Part shown: positions 10,273 to 19,272 of the stretch, piece after piece
Layout of the letters: each line of letters opens with the position of its first letter
Position numbering within the stretch: position 1 is the first letter of the stretch
Assembly: GCF_032716425.1 (NCBI RefSeq)
Contig: NZ_CP090420.1
Coordinates: 744,001 to 808,000 of the forward strand
DNA from: Pseudoalteromonas sp. N1230-9
Lineage (GTDB): Bacteria > Pseudomonadota > Gammaproteobacteria > Enterobacterales > Alteromonadaceae
Reading direction: 5' to 3'
DNA length: 64,000 nt
The notes under the pieces: model-generated
What the model saw: only the letters and a program-made list of their open reading frames with translations
The model's database searches: none
Told to the model about the DNA's origin: nothing
Program-made: the position numbers and the translations under genes

Positions 10273-11799
10273 ATGAACTCTGAAGAGTTTTCATTCATAG
10301 AATCAGATGCTGTATTGAATCGCAATACAGCATCTAATATTTGTGATAACAGTGCTTTATTGGAACGTTTTCTCAATGAGAAAGACACCTATAAGGCACT
10401 GTTGCTATGGCTTGAAGGCTCATCAGATTCACCATTAATATGGAACAAAGAATCAGTTGGTTCATATTTACAACATACCATTGTCAAAATAGATGCACTT
10501 ATATCTAAGCAATTAGATCAAATTTTACATCACCCACAATTACAACGCTTAGAAGCAAGTTGGCGTAATTTGTGGTGGTTAGTAGGACAAACCGAACTTC
10601 ACGACAAAGAAAAAAAAGTGAAGTTGCGTGTACTTAATTGCGATTGGATTACGCTATCTCGTGATGTAAATAAAGCGATCGACTTTGATCAAAGTAGTTT
10701 CTTTCAACTTATTTATCAAAATGAATTTGACCGCCCAGGTGGAGAGCCATTTGGTGTGCTTATTGGTGATTATGAAATTACCAATGGATATACAAAAGGG
10801 ACGATTTATAACGACATAGATACGTTAAAAGAAATATCTAAAGTAGCCGCTGCCTCTTTTTCACCTTTTATAAGTTCAGCTTCGGCAAACTTATTCGGTG
10901 CCGATAGTTTTGCTGATCTTGGCTATTACTTCGATTTGTATAATCAATTCGAACAAGTTGAATATGTTAAATGGCGAAGTTTTCGGCAGATGGAAGATTC
11001 ACGCTTTGTAGGGCTTGTTTTACCCCATGTGCTGGCGCGTGCCCCTTATAAAAATGATGGCACTCGCAACCAAGATTTTGCTTATCAAGAGCGAATAACC
11101 AGCCCTGAAACCGAAATGCTTTGGGGCAATGCAGCTTATCAGTTTGTATTAACGCTTGTTCGTGCTTACTCAGAAAGTGGCTGGTTTGGTCAAATTCGTG
11201 GCATTGAGCCAGGTAAGGTTTCCAAAGGCATCGTTACAGGGCTTACAAAAAACTATTATTCGACAGATGTTTACAGAAAAGAAGCGAAACCACCGCTGGA
11301 TTTAATTGTAACGAGTAAATTAGAAAAGCAATTTTCAGAGCTGGGTTTTATCCCTGCATCATCTGTGACGAATACTGAGCACTTAGTTTTTTATAGTAAT
11401 GCTTCGGTGCAACAGGCTAAGTACTATGACAGTGAAGTTTCAACAGTCAATGCGCGCCTGTCATCCATGCTGCAATATATTTTATGTGTGTCACGGTTTG
11501 CCCATTATTTAAAATTACTTGCCCGCGACCGTGTTGGCTCGTACAGCACAGCACAAGCATGTGAGCAAGGGTTGCAATCGTGGGTGAATAATTACACTAC
11601 GGCGTCTGACTCCGCGTCGGAGCATATTCGTAGTAAATACCCTCTTGCGAATGCAAAAGTGAGAGTGACCGAAAATAAATCGAGGCCAGGGCATTATTTT
11701 TCAGTTTTGCAACTACAGCCGCATTTTCAACTTGATCAAATGATATCGAGTATCAAATTAGTGACTGAGCTCAGTCCTCACCACCAAATAAAGGAATAA
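10273..11799 (+). CDS. Second TssC-family sheath protein (ImpD type)
   Basis: A diverged paralogue of the upstream TssC. It shares the same block order: RLEASWRNLWWLVGQTE, FDRPGGEPFG, VAAASFSPFISSA, WRSFRQMEDSRFVGLVLP, and a C-terminal SKYPLANAKVRVTE, but also has a 60-residue N-terminal extension unlike TssC. The Rhizobium and Agrobacterium imp/tss loci likewise carry two adjacent TssC-like genes (impC and impD). I infer the ImpD-type copy, whose exact function is less well defined than that of the main sheath. An AAGGATGA site precedes the ATG at 10273. It ends two bases before tagJ, so it belongs to the same transcript. Confidence 0.88.
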   Translation: MNSEEFSFIESDAVLNRNTASNICDNSALLERFLNEKDTYKALLLWLEGSSDSPLIWNKESVGSYLQHTIVKIDALISKQLDQILHHPQLQRLEASWRNLWWLVGQTELHDKEKKVKLRVLNCDWITLSRDVNKAIDFDQSSFFQLIYQNEFDRPGGEPFGVLIGDYEITNGYTKGTIYNDIDTLKEISKVAAASFSPFISSASANLFGADSFADLGYYFDLYNQFEQVEYVKWRSFRQMEDSRFVGLVLPHVLARAPYKNDGTRNQDFAYQERITSPETEMLWGNAAYQFVLTLVRAYSESGWFGQIRGIEPGKVSKGIVTGLTKNYYSTDVYRKEAKPPLDLIVTSKLEKQFSELGFIPASSVTNTEHLVFYSNASVQQAKYYDSEVSTVNARLSSMLQYILCVSRFAHYLKLLARDRVGSYSTAQACEQGLQSWVNNYTTASDSASEHIRSKYPLANAKVRVTENKSRPGHYFSVLQLQPHFQLDQMISSIKLVTELSPHHQIKE

Positions 11800-11801
11800 A
11801 A

Positions 11802-12569
11802 ATGAGAGAGATCCATGCACTCATCAGAAACGGAAAATTAACAGAAGCACTTGAGTATTGTGCTGAAAAATTAAAAGATGATCCGCTTAATTTTGATATC
11901 AGAAGTGCCTACACGGAATTGTTATGTGTAAATGGTGAATTAGAAAAGGCAGATAAACAGCTTGATTTTATGGTAACCAAGTCACCAGAGTTTGCTGTAG
12001 GCGCTGTTAATTTAAGACACCTGATTAGAGCAGAGCAGGCAAGACAAGACTTTTACGCGGGTAAAGCTGCCCCCAAGTTATTTCATGATGCAAATGAGCT
12101 AGATGAAGCTTTTCTTGAAATGCACATCAACTTACTAGCTAACGATATTGATAAAGCAACTGAAATTGCAGCGCAAGTTGAGCAGCTTCGTACTAACACA
12201 GTTGAAGATCAACAAGCTGCCATCCGTGACCTAGATGATTCGATTAATCCGTATTTAGAGATACTTGGAACGAACGGTGAGTTTTATTTAGCTCGCTTTG
12301 ATGAAATTGAAAAGCTTGAGTTCGAACCTGTTGATTCAATTGTTGAACAAATTTGGTTGCGCGCTGAAGTTATCATCAAAAATGGCCCAAGTGGTACAGC
12401 TCATATCCCTCTCGTTTACCCGTATTCTGAAACGGAGCTTGAGAAGCTAGGGCAAGTGACTGAATGGCAAGAATTAAGCGAAAACTTGATTCAAGGTAAA
12501 GGAATGAAAATGTTTTATGCAAATGATGAAGCCATTCTTATTTCTGACCTTGGTCGTTTCATCGCTTAA
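11802..12569 (+). CDS. tagJ: T6SS accessory protein TagJ (ImpE family)
   Basis: ImpE/TagJ family protein. In Pseudomonas, TagJ binds the TssB N-terminal helix and is an accessory factor for sheath handling. The N-terminal half has TPR-like helix pairs (residues about 1-70, with GKLTEALEYCAEKLKDDPL), and the C-terminal half has the family-typical NPYLEILGTNGEFYLARFD, IWLRAEV, and YPYSET sequence (about 150-210). The length of 255 residues is usual. It sits directly after the second tssC and 17 bases before tssE, and is cytoplasmic by lack of a signal or membrane segment. Confidence 0.88.
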   Translation: MREIHALIRNGKLTEALEYCAEKLKDDPLNFDIRSAYTELLCVNGELEKADKQLDFMVTKSPEFAVGAVNLRHLIRAEQARQDFYAGKAAPKLFHDANELDEAFLEMHINLLANDIDKATEIAAQVEQLRTNTVEDQQAAIRDLDDSINPYLEILGTNGEFYLARFDEIEKLEFEPVDSIVEQIWLRAEVIIKNGPSGTAHIPLVYPYSETELEKLGQVTEWQELSENLIQGKGMKMFYANDEAILISDLGRFIA

Positions 12570-12586
12570 CGAGTGTTCGCATAATC

Positions 12587-13072
12587 ATGATTGAAAGCAA
12601 ACAGTCGCTCAAAGCTTCGATTCTAGACCGTTTAATTGACGATGAACCTGAAATTCAGGAGTCGCCACAAAGAACGGATGGAATTAGTCTATCTCAGTTA
12701 AAAAATTCAGTGCGACGAGATATGGAAGCTTTGCTTAATGCTCGTATTCAATGGCATACATGGCCTAGTCAGTATACTGAGCTTGCGACATCTTGCTTAT
12801 CTTATGGGCTCCCCGACTTTTCGAGTATGTCTGTGAGCTCTCATGAAGGGCGACTCGTGTTGTGCGAAAAAGTACGCGATGCCATTTTACGATTTGAGCC
12901 GCGTTTCATTGAAGTTGAAGTGTTAGTTGACGAAGAGTTGCCAATTAATCGTGTGTTAAACCTAAGAATAAATGCATTGTTATATGCCGATCCTGAGCCT
13001 GAGTTTATTAGTTTTAACTCTGAGGTTGAGCCGGTTAGCCTTGGCATGAAAATTTTCGAGTCTTCACTATGA
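12587..13072 (+). CDS. tssE: T6SS baseplate protein TssE (gp25-like)
   Basis: TssE is the gp25-like (ImpF/GPW_gp25) baseplate wedge protein that helps start sheath polymerisation. The 161-residue product has the N-terminal SILDRLIDDEPE motif typical of TssE, a central NSVRRDMEALLNAR helix (about residues 45-58), and the gp25-like core with LSYGLPDF, REAIRRFEPR-like RDAILRFEPRF, and LNLRINALLYADP. The ATG at 12587 has only a weak ribosome site (GAGTG), so translation may rely on coupling from tagJ 17 bases upstream. The stop overlaps the tssF start (ATGA). Confidence 0.94.
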   Translation: MIESKQSLKASILDRLIDDEPEIQESPQRTDGISLSQLKNSVRRDMEALLNARIQWHTWPSQYTELATSCLSYGLPDFSSMSVSSHEGRLVLCEKVRDAILRFEPRFIEVEVLVDEELPINRVLNLRINALLYADPEPEFISFNSEVEPVSLGMKIFESSL

Positions 13073-14895
13073 ATGATGAATTATTAAAATATTATAACCG
13101 TGAGTTGGCGTATGTTCGCCACTTAGGTAAAGACTTTGCTGAGAAATACCCAAAGGTTGCTGGAAGACTAAAACTCAGTGATGAAACGATTGAAGATCCT
13201 CATGTTTCAAGGTTGGTTGAATCATTTGCGTTTTTGACAGCTAACATCAGACAAAAGCTTGATGATAGTTTTCCTGAACTTACGGATGCACTATTAGGTC
13301 AGCTTTATCCTGATTACCAAGCACCTATCCCTTCATTGTCTGTTATTAAGCTTGAGTCAGAAAATTTATCGACAACAGGCATCGTCATACCGAGAGGAAG
13401 TGAAGTCGAAACCAATGTTGAAAACATGAAGCAGTGTAAGTTTAAAAGCTGCTTTGACACCAACCTCTGGCCAGTTGAAATCACGGCGGCTCAATTTGAT
13501 AATAGTCCGTTTATTGCACCAAAACCAACTTGGAATGAGCCTGCAAAAGCCATTTTCAAAGTACAGCTCACAGGTGAGTATGAAGGAGTACCGCTGCATG
13601 AGACTGAGCTTAATAATCTAAAAGTATTTATACATGGGCAGTGGCATTTTTCATTAAAAGTGTACGAATTATTATTCAAACACTGTATTGGTATTGCCGT
13701 TGATAATGGCGATGAAGGTGTTCACTATCTGTCAAATGAGCATTTAAAGCCTGTTGGTTTTGAGCACGATGAGGCTGTAGTGCCTTATTCATTACGCTCT
13801 TCATCTGGCTTTAGGTTATTGGTTGAACACTTTATTTTTCCTGAAAAGTTTAAATTTTTCGAATTACAAAATATTCGCCATGTGTTGCCGCGTGATTCAA
13901 ACACAACGACCTTGTATTTTTATTTAGACACAGAGTCTACAGAGTTAGAAAAACAAGTTGATAAAGACATGTTCTTATTGGGATGCACACCCATTATTAA
14001 TATGTTTGAACAAGAAATTGAGCCGATCAGACCTGAGCTAAGTGAGTACGAGTACAAGCTTGCACCACGTTATATCGATTCTGAAATATCTGAAATCATA
14101 AGCATTGAAGAAGTCGTGGCATTTGACCATAAGGGTAATAAACAAATCGTTACGCCTTTTTATGGGCAAACACACCCTAAATATCAAGAACATAAAGATC
14201 TATTTTGGCATACACGCCGTGAAACCGCTTTATGGGCTGGCGGCTATGCAGAGGCGGGGACAGAAACCTATTTATCTTTGGTTAATGGTGGCTTTGAAAA
14301 TAGTGCCCAAGAGCTGAGTGAAGGTAATAGTGTGTTAACCGTGCGCGCTCAATGCAGTAACCGAAATCTGCCAGCAAGCTTACCGTTTGGTGATGATGAG
14401 CTTGGTTTGTCTATGCCAAAACGGGGTGATGTAATTAAAAAAATTAGGTGTTTAGTGGCACCTACTCACGCAGTCAGACCAGTATTAGGAAGTAGCACGC
14501 GTTGGCAGCTAATTAATCACCTCACCATTGATTCATTTAGCGGTGAAAACGCAGTCGATAAGTTGAAAGAAACACTTAGATTATATGATTTCAAAGCAAC
14601 GCCACAATCAAAAGGCATGATCGATAATATCTACAATGTAAAAATTGAGCCTGCAACGGCGCGTGTAGTGCAAAATGGTCGAGTGGCGTTTGCATCTGGC
14701 ACAGATATCGAAATTACCTTTGCAAATGATGACTTCTCGGGCAGTGGTGTATTCTTTTTTGCATCTGTTTTAGATTGTTTTTTCTCACAATTTGCTTCAA
14801 TTAATAGCTTCACCCGTTTGAGTTTAAAACTCAAAGAGCAAGATCGAGTTTACCATCAATGGCCTGCTCGGGTTGGTTCTGGGGTTTTACTATGA
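13069..14895 (+). CDS. tssF: T6SS baseplate protein TssF
   Basis: TssF (VasA/ImpG) is a baseplate wedge protein acting with TssG, TssE and TssK. The first residues, YYNRELAYVRHLGKDFAEKYPKVAGRL with its flanking block, are diagnostic of the family, as are DPHVSRLVESFAFLTANIRQKLDD (about residues 42-65) and LTDALLGQLYPDY. The 608-residue length is standard. The start overlaps tssE and the stop overlaps tssG, both as ATGA, so E, F and G are translationally coupled. It is cytoplasmic with no signal sequence. Confidence 0.96.
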   Translation: MNDELLKYYNRELAYVRHLGKDFAEKYPKVAGRLKLSDETIEDPHVSRLVESFAFLTANIRQKLDDSFPELTDALLGQLYPDYQAPIPSLSVIKLESENLSTTGIVIPRGSEVETNVENMKQCKFKSCFDTNLWPVEITAAQFDNSPFIAPKPTWNEPAKAIFKVQLTGEYEGVPLHETELNNLKVFIHGQWHFSLKVYELLFKHCIGIAVDNGDEGVHYLSNEHLKPVGFEHDEAVVPYSLRSSSGFRLLVEHFIFPEKFKFFELQNIRHVLPRDSNTTTLYFYLDTESTELEKQVDKDMFLLGCTPIINMFEQEIEPIRPELSEYEYKLAPRYIDSEISEIISIEEVVAFDHKGNKQIVTPFYGQTHPKYQEHKDLFWHTRRETALWAGGYAEAGTETYLSLVNGGFENSAQELSEGNSVLTVRAQCSNRNLPASLPFGDDELGLSMPKRGDVIKKIRCLVAPTHAVRPVLGSSTRWQLINHLTIDSFSGENAVDKLKETLRLYDFKATPQSKGMIDNIYNVKIEPATARVVQNGRVAFASGTDIEITFANDDFSGSGVFFFASVLDCFFSQFASINSFTRLSLKLKEQDRVYHQWPARVGSGVLL

Positions 14896-15872
14896 TTGAT
14901 AAGTTACTGCACAGTGCAACTCAAACTGATTTTTATAAAGCGGTGTTCATTATTGAATCACAGTTACAAGAATCTGCGCAGCAGTATCGTAAGGTTGGCT
15001 ATGATAGTCATCCTAAGCTAGAACTTATTCGTTTTTCGGCCACTCAAAAGTTTGGTTTTGCCGGTAATGTGATCACAAATCTAAAGTCATCAGGAACATA
15101 CGAAGGCGCCACAAAATTTAATATGGAAGTCTCATTTATGGGAATGACGGGATGCTCTGGTGCGTTGCCTCATTTTTATAGTGAGTTGGTGATGCAAAGG
15201 TTGCGCTTTAAAGACACAACCATGCGTGATTTCTATGACATGTTTAATCATCGTTTAGTTTCTTTATATTATCGTGCTTGGAAGAAGTATAAGCCCACAC
15301 TTAACTTTGCCAATAAAGAGCATGATCAACATACAAAGATCTTATCTTTGCTAAGCGGTGGTCGTGCCCCGCATCAGTTGTATTTTGGTGGCTTATTTAG
15401 CCGAAGAGCACGTAATGCTGCTGATTTGCGAAATATTCTCGCTTTCTATCTCGATTGTGATGTTGAAATCGCGCAGTTTGTTGGCCAGTGGCAACCATTA
15501 AAACAAAGCGAACAAACACAAATAACCAGTACGGGTTTTAATGCAAAGCATGCGCGTTTAGGTGTTGATGCAATGGCAGGAAAGCAAGTATGGGATATTT
15601 CTACAAAAGTGAAAGTGATTGTTAAACCAAAAGATGCAAAGCAAACAACGCGTCTTTTGCCGCGCAGAGATTTATACGATCTGGCACACAAAATAACGAA
15701 AGATTTTCTCGGTAATCAAGTTCAACATGAGCTGGTTATTAAGTCGAATTTTTATGAATTAGATGCAACACAACTAAAAGAAGAGCGTTTTCAATTAGGC
15801 TGTAATAGCTTTCTTTTACCGCAAAGTGGTGTTCGTAAGGGAAACGTCACTGAGTTGTCGTTTAAAGGATAA
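14892..15872 (+). CDS. tssG: T6SS baseplate protein TssG
   Basis: TssG (VasB/ImpH) is the partner of TssF in the baseplate wedge. Recognisable features are the early segment PKLELIRFSATQKFGFAGN (within residues 40-60), a conserved FMGMTGCSGALPHFYSELV block (about 79-97), and the later FSRRARNAADLRNILAFYL block, all normal for the family. The frame is open further upstream, but the ATG at 14892 overlaps the tssF stop as ATGA and is the natural start, giving 326 residues instead of 337. tssH follows after 19 bases. Confidence 0.94.
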   Translation: MIDKLLHSATQTDFYKAVFIIESQLQESAQQYRKVGYDSHPKLELIRFSATQKFGFAGNVITNLKSSGTYEGATKFNMEVSFMGMTGCSGALPHFYSELVMQRLRFKDTTMRDFYDMFNHRLVSLYYRAWKKYKPTLNFANKEHDQHTKILSLLSGGRAPHQLYFGGLFSRRARNAADLRNILAFYLDCDVEIAQFVGQWQPLKQSEQTQITSTGFNAKHARLGVDAMAGKQVWDISTKVKVIVKPKDAKQTTRLLPRRDLYDLAHKITKDFLGNQVQHELVIKSNFYELDATQLKEERFQLGCNSFLLPQSGVRKGNVTELSFKG

Positions 15873-15891
15873 ATAAATACAAGGAAATATT

Positions 15892-18495
15892 ATGTCTACC
15901 ATGACACTAAATAAACTAGTTGAAAAGCTAAGTCCTGAATGTAAAAAAAGTCTTGAGCTAGCTGTTGCTATTTGTAATAGCCGCAGCCATTTTACTGTTG
16001 AACTAGAGCATTGGATTTTAGCATTGCTTGAACAGCAAGTTGATGACCTTAGACTCATTTTAAGTGCTTACGATATTGATGAAGATAAACTGAAGCACGA
16101 CTTAAATAAGTCACTTGAATCGCATAAAACAGGGTGTAACTCATCACCTAGTTTATCAATTCATGTAACAAGCTTATTGAAACAAACTTGGCTAAGTACA
16201 AGTATTGAGTTTACAGACACACAAATACGCAGTGCCTACATTATTTATACGCTAGTGAAAGACGATACGTTAGCAAGCGTTGTCAGCCGTTGTAGTAAAG
16301 AGTTCAATAAAATAGATGCAGGGCAACTTTTACATGCTTGGCCAGAACTGGTTACTAAGTCGAATGAGGTAAACCCTGCTTCACAGACACAACAAGATGC
16401 GCCGGTAAATGTGTCATCGAAAACACCTAATCTGGATCAGTTTACAGTTGATTTAACGGCGCAAGCTAAAGCAGGCAAGATTGATCCTATCTTAGGTCGC
16501 GATTTTGAAATCCGCCAAATGGTCGATATTCTTACCCGCCGCAGGCAAAATAACCCAATTTTAACGGGCGAAGCTGGGGTAGGTAAAACTGCGGTAGTTG
16601 AAGGTTTAGCACTGCGTATAGCGCAAGGAAGTGTTCCTGAAGTATTAAAAAATGTAAAAATACATACTTTAGATCTTGCGCTATTACAAGCTGGCGCAGG
16701 TATGAAAGGTGAGTTTGAAAATCGCTTAAAGTCACTTATTTCAGAAATTAAAAATGCCCCTTACCCAGTTATCCTTTTCATTGATGAAGCACACACTATG
16801 ATCGGCAGCGGTGGCCAAGCGGGTCAAAATGATGCGGCAAATTTATTAAAGCCTGCACTAGCGCGTGGTGAGTTAAGAACGATTGCTGCAACAACATGGG
16901 CTGAGTATAAGAAGTTTTTCGAAAAAGATGCTGCATTAGCAAGACGTTTCCAAGTCGTTAAGGTGGAAGAACCAACACCAGAAAAAGCCATTGCTATGTT
17001 ACGTGGCTTAGTGCCAGTGATGGAAAAACACCATAATGTATTTATTTCTGAGCAAGCATTAGAAAGCGCTGTTAACTTATCTCACCGTTATATCATTGGC
17101 AGACAACTGCCAGATAAAGCGGTTGGGTTACTGGATACTGCATGCGCGCGCGTTGCTATGAGCCAAGCATCTAAACCTAACTCGATCGAAAAGCTAGAAA
17201 ACGAGCAGTCAGAAATTAAATCTCAAATTGCTATGTTAAGCCGTGAACAGCGTACAGGCCTTGATCACAGCGAGATACTTGCAACACTAAACGAAAAAAG
17301 TGAGCAAATCTCTCAGCAGCTTGAACCTCTAAAAGAGCAATTTGAGAGTGAAATGTCATTAATTAAAGACGTAAAAGAAGTACTTACTGCGCTTAACGAT
17401 GATGACAATGACAACGCTGAGGAAATTCAGAAACTGCAGCAGTATAAAGAGAACCTTGCACAATTTGATTCGAATATGGTGCATTGGCAAGTAGATGATG
17501 AATTAATTGCCCAAGTTATTTCTGATTGGACTGGTATTCCTGTAGGTAAAATGCATGAAGATGAAGTTATCAGTGTTTTAAAACTTGCTGATACCATGAA
17601 ACAACGTGTTGTAGGCCAAGACCATGCGCTCGATCTAATTGCAAAAGTTGTGCAAACATCGAAAGCACACTTAGCCGATGAAAGCCGCCCTAATGGTATC
17701 TTTATGTTGGCAGGCCCAAGTGGGGTAGGTAAAACAGAAACTGCGCTTTCTTTAGCGAACGAAGTGTATGGTAGTGAAGAAAATATCACCATCATTAATA
17801 TGTCTGAGTATAAAGAAGAGCATAAAGTGTCGCTGTTGCTTGGCTCTCCTCCTGGTTATGTTGGCTACGGTGAGGGCGGTGTATTAACAGAAGCTATTCG
17901 TCGTAAACCTTATAGCGTAATTTTGTTAGATGAAATAGAAAAAGCACACCCAGGTGTTCACGATATTTTCTATCAAGTATTTGATAAAGGTACAATAAAA
18001 GATGGTGAAGGTAGAGATATCGACTTCAAAAATACCATCATAATCATGACTTCAAACGTGGGTACCGACACCACAATGAGCTTATTTGAGGACGAGGAGA
18101 CTGCACCAAGCATTGCCGGTCTGCAAAAAGCATTACAAAATGATTTGTTAGATGTGTTTAAAGCAGCATTTCTTGGTCGCATAAATGTTATTCCTTACAT
18201 TCCATTAAGTAAGAGCACTCTTGCAGATATAGCAAGACTGCAATTGAATAAAATATGTAAGCGAGTTAAGAATAATTATAATTCTGAGCTTGTATACTCT
18301 GATTGCGTTATTGATTATATAGTTAGTAATTGCAATGACTCTGGTTCGGGTGCTAGGAATATACATACATTGTTGCAAAATAATGTATTGCCACTTTTAT
18401 CGAAGAGATTACTTGATAACATAGTTTCAGGTGAGCAGTTAAATGAGATATCATTATTTATTAATGATGGTAACTTTGATTTTAAAGTAAGTTAA
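15892..18495 (+). CDS. tssH: T6SS sheath-recycling ATPase TssH (ClpV)
   Basis: ClpV/TssH is an AAA+ unfoldase of the ClpB/Hsp100 family that disassembles contracted sheath. The 867-residue protein has an N-terminal Clp N domain (about 1-150), a first AAA module with Walker A GEAGVGKT near residue 226 and Walker B VILFIDEAHTM, a middle coiled-coil region (about 430-530), and a second AAA module with Walker A GPSGVGKTE near residue 608 and the block LLGSPPGYVGYGEGG. A good AAGGAA site precedes the ATG. This is the last gene of the structural operon before a 226-base gap and hcp. Confidence 0.96.
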   Translation: MSTMTLNKLVEKLSPECKKSLELAVAICNSRSHFTVELEHWILALLEQQVDDLRLILSAYDIDEDKLKHDLNKSLESHKTGCNSSPSLSIHVTSLLKQTWLSTSIEFTDTQIRSAYIIYTLVKDDTLASVVSRCSKEFNKIDAGQLLHAWPELVTKSNEVNPASQTQQDAPVNVSSKTPNLDQFTVDLTAQAKAGKIDPILGRDFEIRQMVDILTRRRQNNPILTGEAGVGKTAVVEGLALRIAQGSVPEVLKNVKIHTLDLALLQAGAGMKGEFENRLKSLISEIKNAPYPVILFIDEAHTMIGSGGQAGQNDAANLLKPALARGELRTIAATTWAEYKKFFEKDAALARRFQVVKVEEPTPEKAIAMLRGLVPVMEKHHNVFISEQALESAVNLSHRYIIGRQLPDKAVGLLDTACARVAMSQASKPNSIEKLENEQSEIKSQIAMLSREQRTGLDHSEILATLNEKSEQISQQLEPLKEQFESEMSLIKDVKEVLTALNDDDNDNAEEIQKLQQYKENLAQFDSNMVHWQVDDELIAQVISDWTGIPVGKMHEDEVISVLKLADTMKQRVVGQDHALDLIAKVVQTSKAHLADESRPNGIFMLAGPSGVGKTETALSLANEVYGSEENITIINMSEYKEEHKVSLLLGSPPGYVGYGEGGVLTEAIRRKPYSVILLDEIEKAHPGVHDIFYQVFDKGTIKDGEGRDIDFKNTIIIMTSNVGTDTTMSLFEDEETAPSIAGLQKALQNDLLDVFKAAFLGRINVIPYIPLSKSTLADIARLQLNKICKRVKNNYNSELVYSDCVIDYIVSNCNDSGSGARNIHTLLQNNVLPLLSKRLLDNIVSGEQLNEISLFINDGNFDFKVS

Positions 18496-18514
18496 TTATT
18501 AATCATAAGTTTTC

Positions 18515-18543
18515 TTGTTTCTTTTTTTGAGTCGGATTATAAT
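18515..18543 (+). promoter_or_regulatory. Candidate sigma-70 promoter upstream of hcp
   Basis: TTGTTT at 18515-18520 is followed 17 bases later by a perfect TATAAT at 18538-18543, in the 226-base gap between tssH and hcp. The remaining leader up to the hcp start is about 180 bases long and contains a weak inverted repeat (GAAAGG near 18596 with CCTTTC near 18613). A separate strong promoter would fit the high demand for Hcp. I saw no convincing sigma-54 GG-N10-GC site here, although some Vibrio hcp operons use one. Confidence 0.45.
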
Positions 18544-18721
18544 TTCTCCGTCTTCATTAATTGATGGAACATTGAGACATTGTCTTCGTCTAGGGAAAGG
18601 ATTGAGAAGACCCTTTCGTTGCGCAGTTAAAGATAGTGATTTCAAAGGAATTTTGGGTAACCAAAAGTAAATAATCCAGTTTAATGGATAAAATTTATAA
18701 ATTAAAAAGGAGCATTATCAT

Positions 18722-19201
18722 ATGCAAGCAAATACATATTTAAAATACGGTTCAATTAAAGGTGAAACTACAGCTGAGTCTTTCAAAGACTTAATCACGG
18801 TTTTATCACTAGATTGGAATGTAAGTCGTGAAATTTCAGCTCACACAGGTACAGCAATGGACCGTGAGTCTAGCTCAACTCGTTTAGGCGATGTAACTAT
18901 CACTAAACTTCAAGATAAAGCGTCTCCGGACTTATTCAAAGAAGCAACTATTGGTAAAGGCTTACCAGCTGTTTTCCATATCACTAAACAAGGTGATAAA
19001 GTTGAAGAAATCATGAAAATCGAATTAACAGATGCAATGATTTCTAGCTACTCTGTATCAGTTCAAAACGATCGCCCAATTGAAACTATCACTATCAGCT
19101 ACACTGAAATGATGATGACAGTGACGCCTACTGATGATAAAAACAACATCACTGCACCACTTGTTTATGGTTACAGTGGCGTTAAAGGTCAGCAAATGTA
19201 A
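18722..19201 (+). CDS. hcp: T6SS tube protein Hcp (TssD)
   Basis: Hcp forms the hexameric rings of the inner tube that is pushed out by sheath contraction and also carries small effectors. The 159-residue product shows typical features: YLKYGSIKGETT at the start, EISAHTGTAMDRESSSTRLGD (within residues 35-58), TKLQDKASPDLFKEA, and a C-terminal ETITISYTEMMMTVTP strand. It is a stand-alone Hcp with no C-terminal extension. AAGGAG at 18707-18712 gives a strong ribosome site. Its own promoter candidate and downstream terminator suggest it is expressed as a separate high-level unit. Confidence 0.96.
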   Translation: MQANTYLKYGSIKGETTAESFKDLITVLSLDWNVSREISAHTGTAMDRESSSTRLGDVTITKLQDKASPDLFKEATIGKGLPAVFHITKQGDKVEEIMKIELTDAMISSYSVSVQNDRPIETITISYTEMMMTVTPTDDKNNITAPLVYGYSGVKGQQM

Positions 19202-19219
19202 TTTTTTGCAAAACCAACT

Positions 19220-19247
19220 AGCTCTGAGTTTTACTCAGAGCTTTTTT
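19220..19247 (+). terminator. Rho-independent terminator after hcp
   Basis: AGCTCTGAG (19220-19228), a five-base loop, and the perfect complement CTCAGAGCT (19234-19242) are followed at once by a run of T. This is a strong intrinsic terminator. It lies between hcp and vgrG, so it should keep hcp mRNA much more abundant than the spike and effector transcript, or act as a partial read-through point. Confidence 0.9.
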
Positions 19248-19272
19248 GATCTGTAGGAATAGGAAGCAAGGA

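Noticed and set aside
8751..11799. Second tssC as an assembly duplication
   Set aside because: The two genes differ throughout in DNA and protein sequence and in their N-termini, so they are true paralogues.
18580..18640. A tRNA-like or small RNA structure in the hcp leader
   Set aside because: The only pairing seen is GAAAGG with CCTTTC over an 11-base loop. There is no cloverleaf and no run of T, so I do not call an RNA gene.
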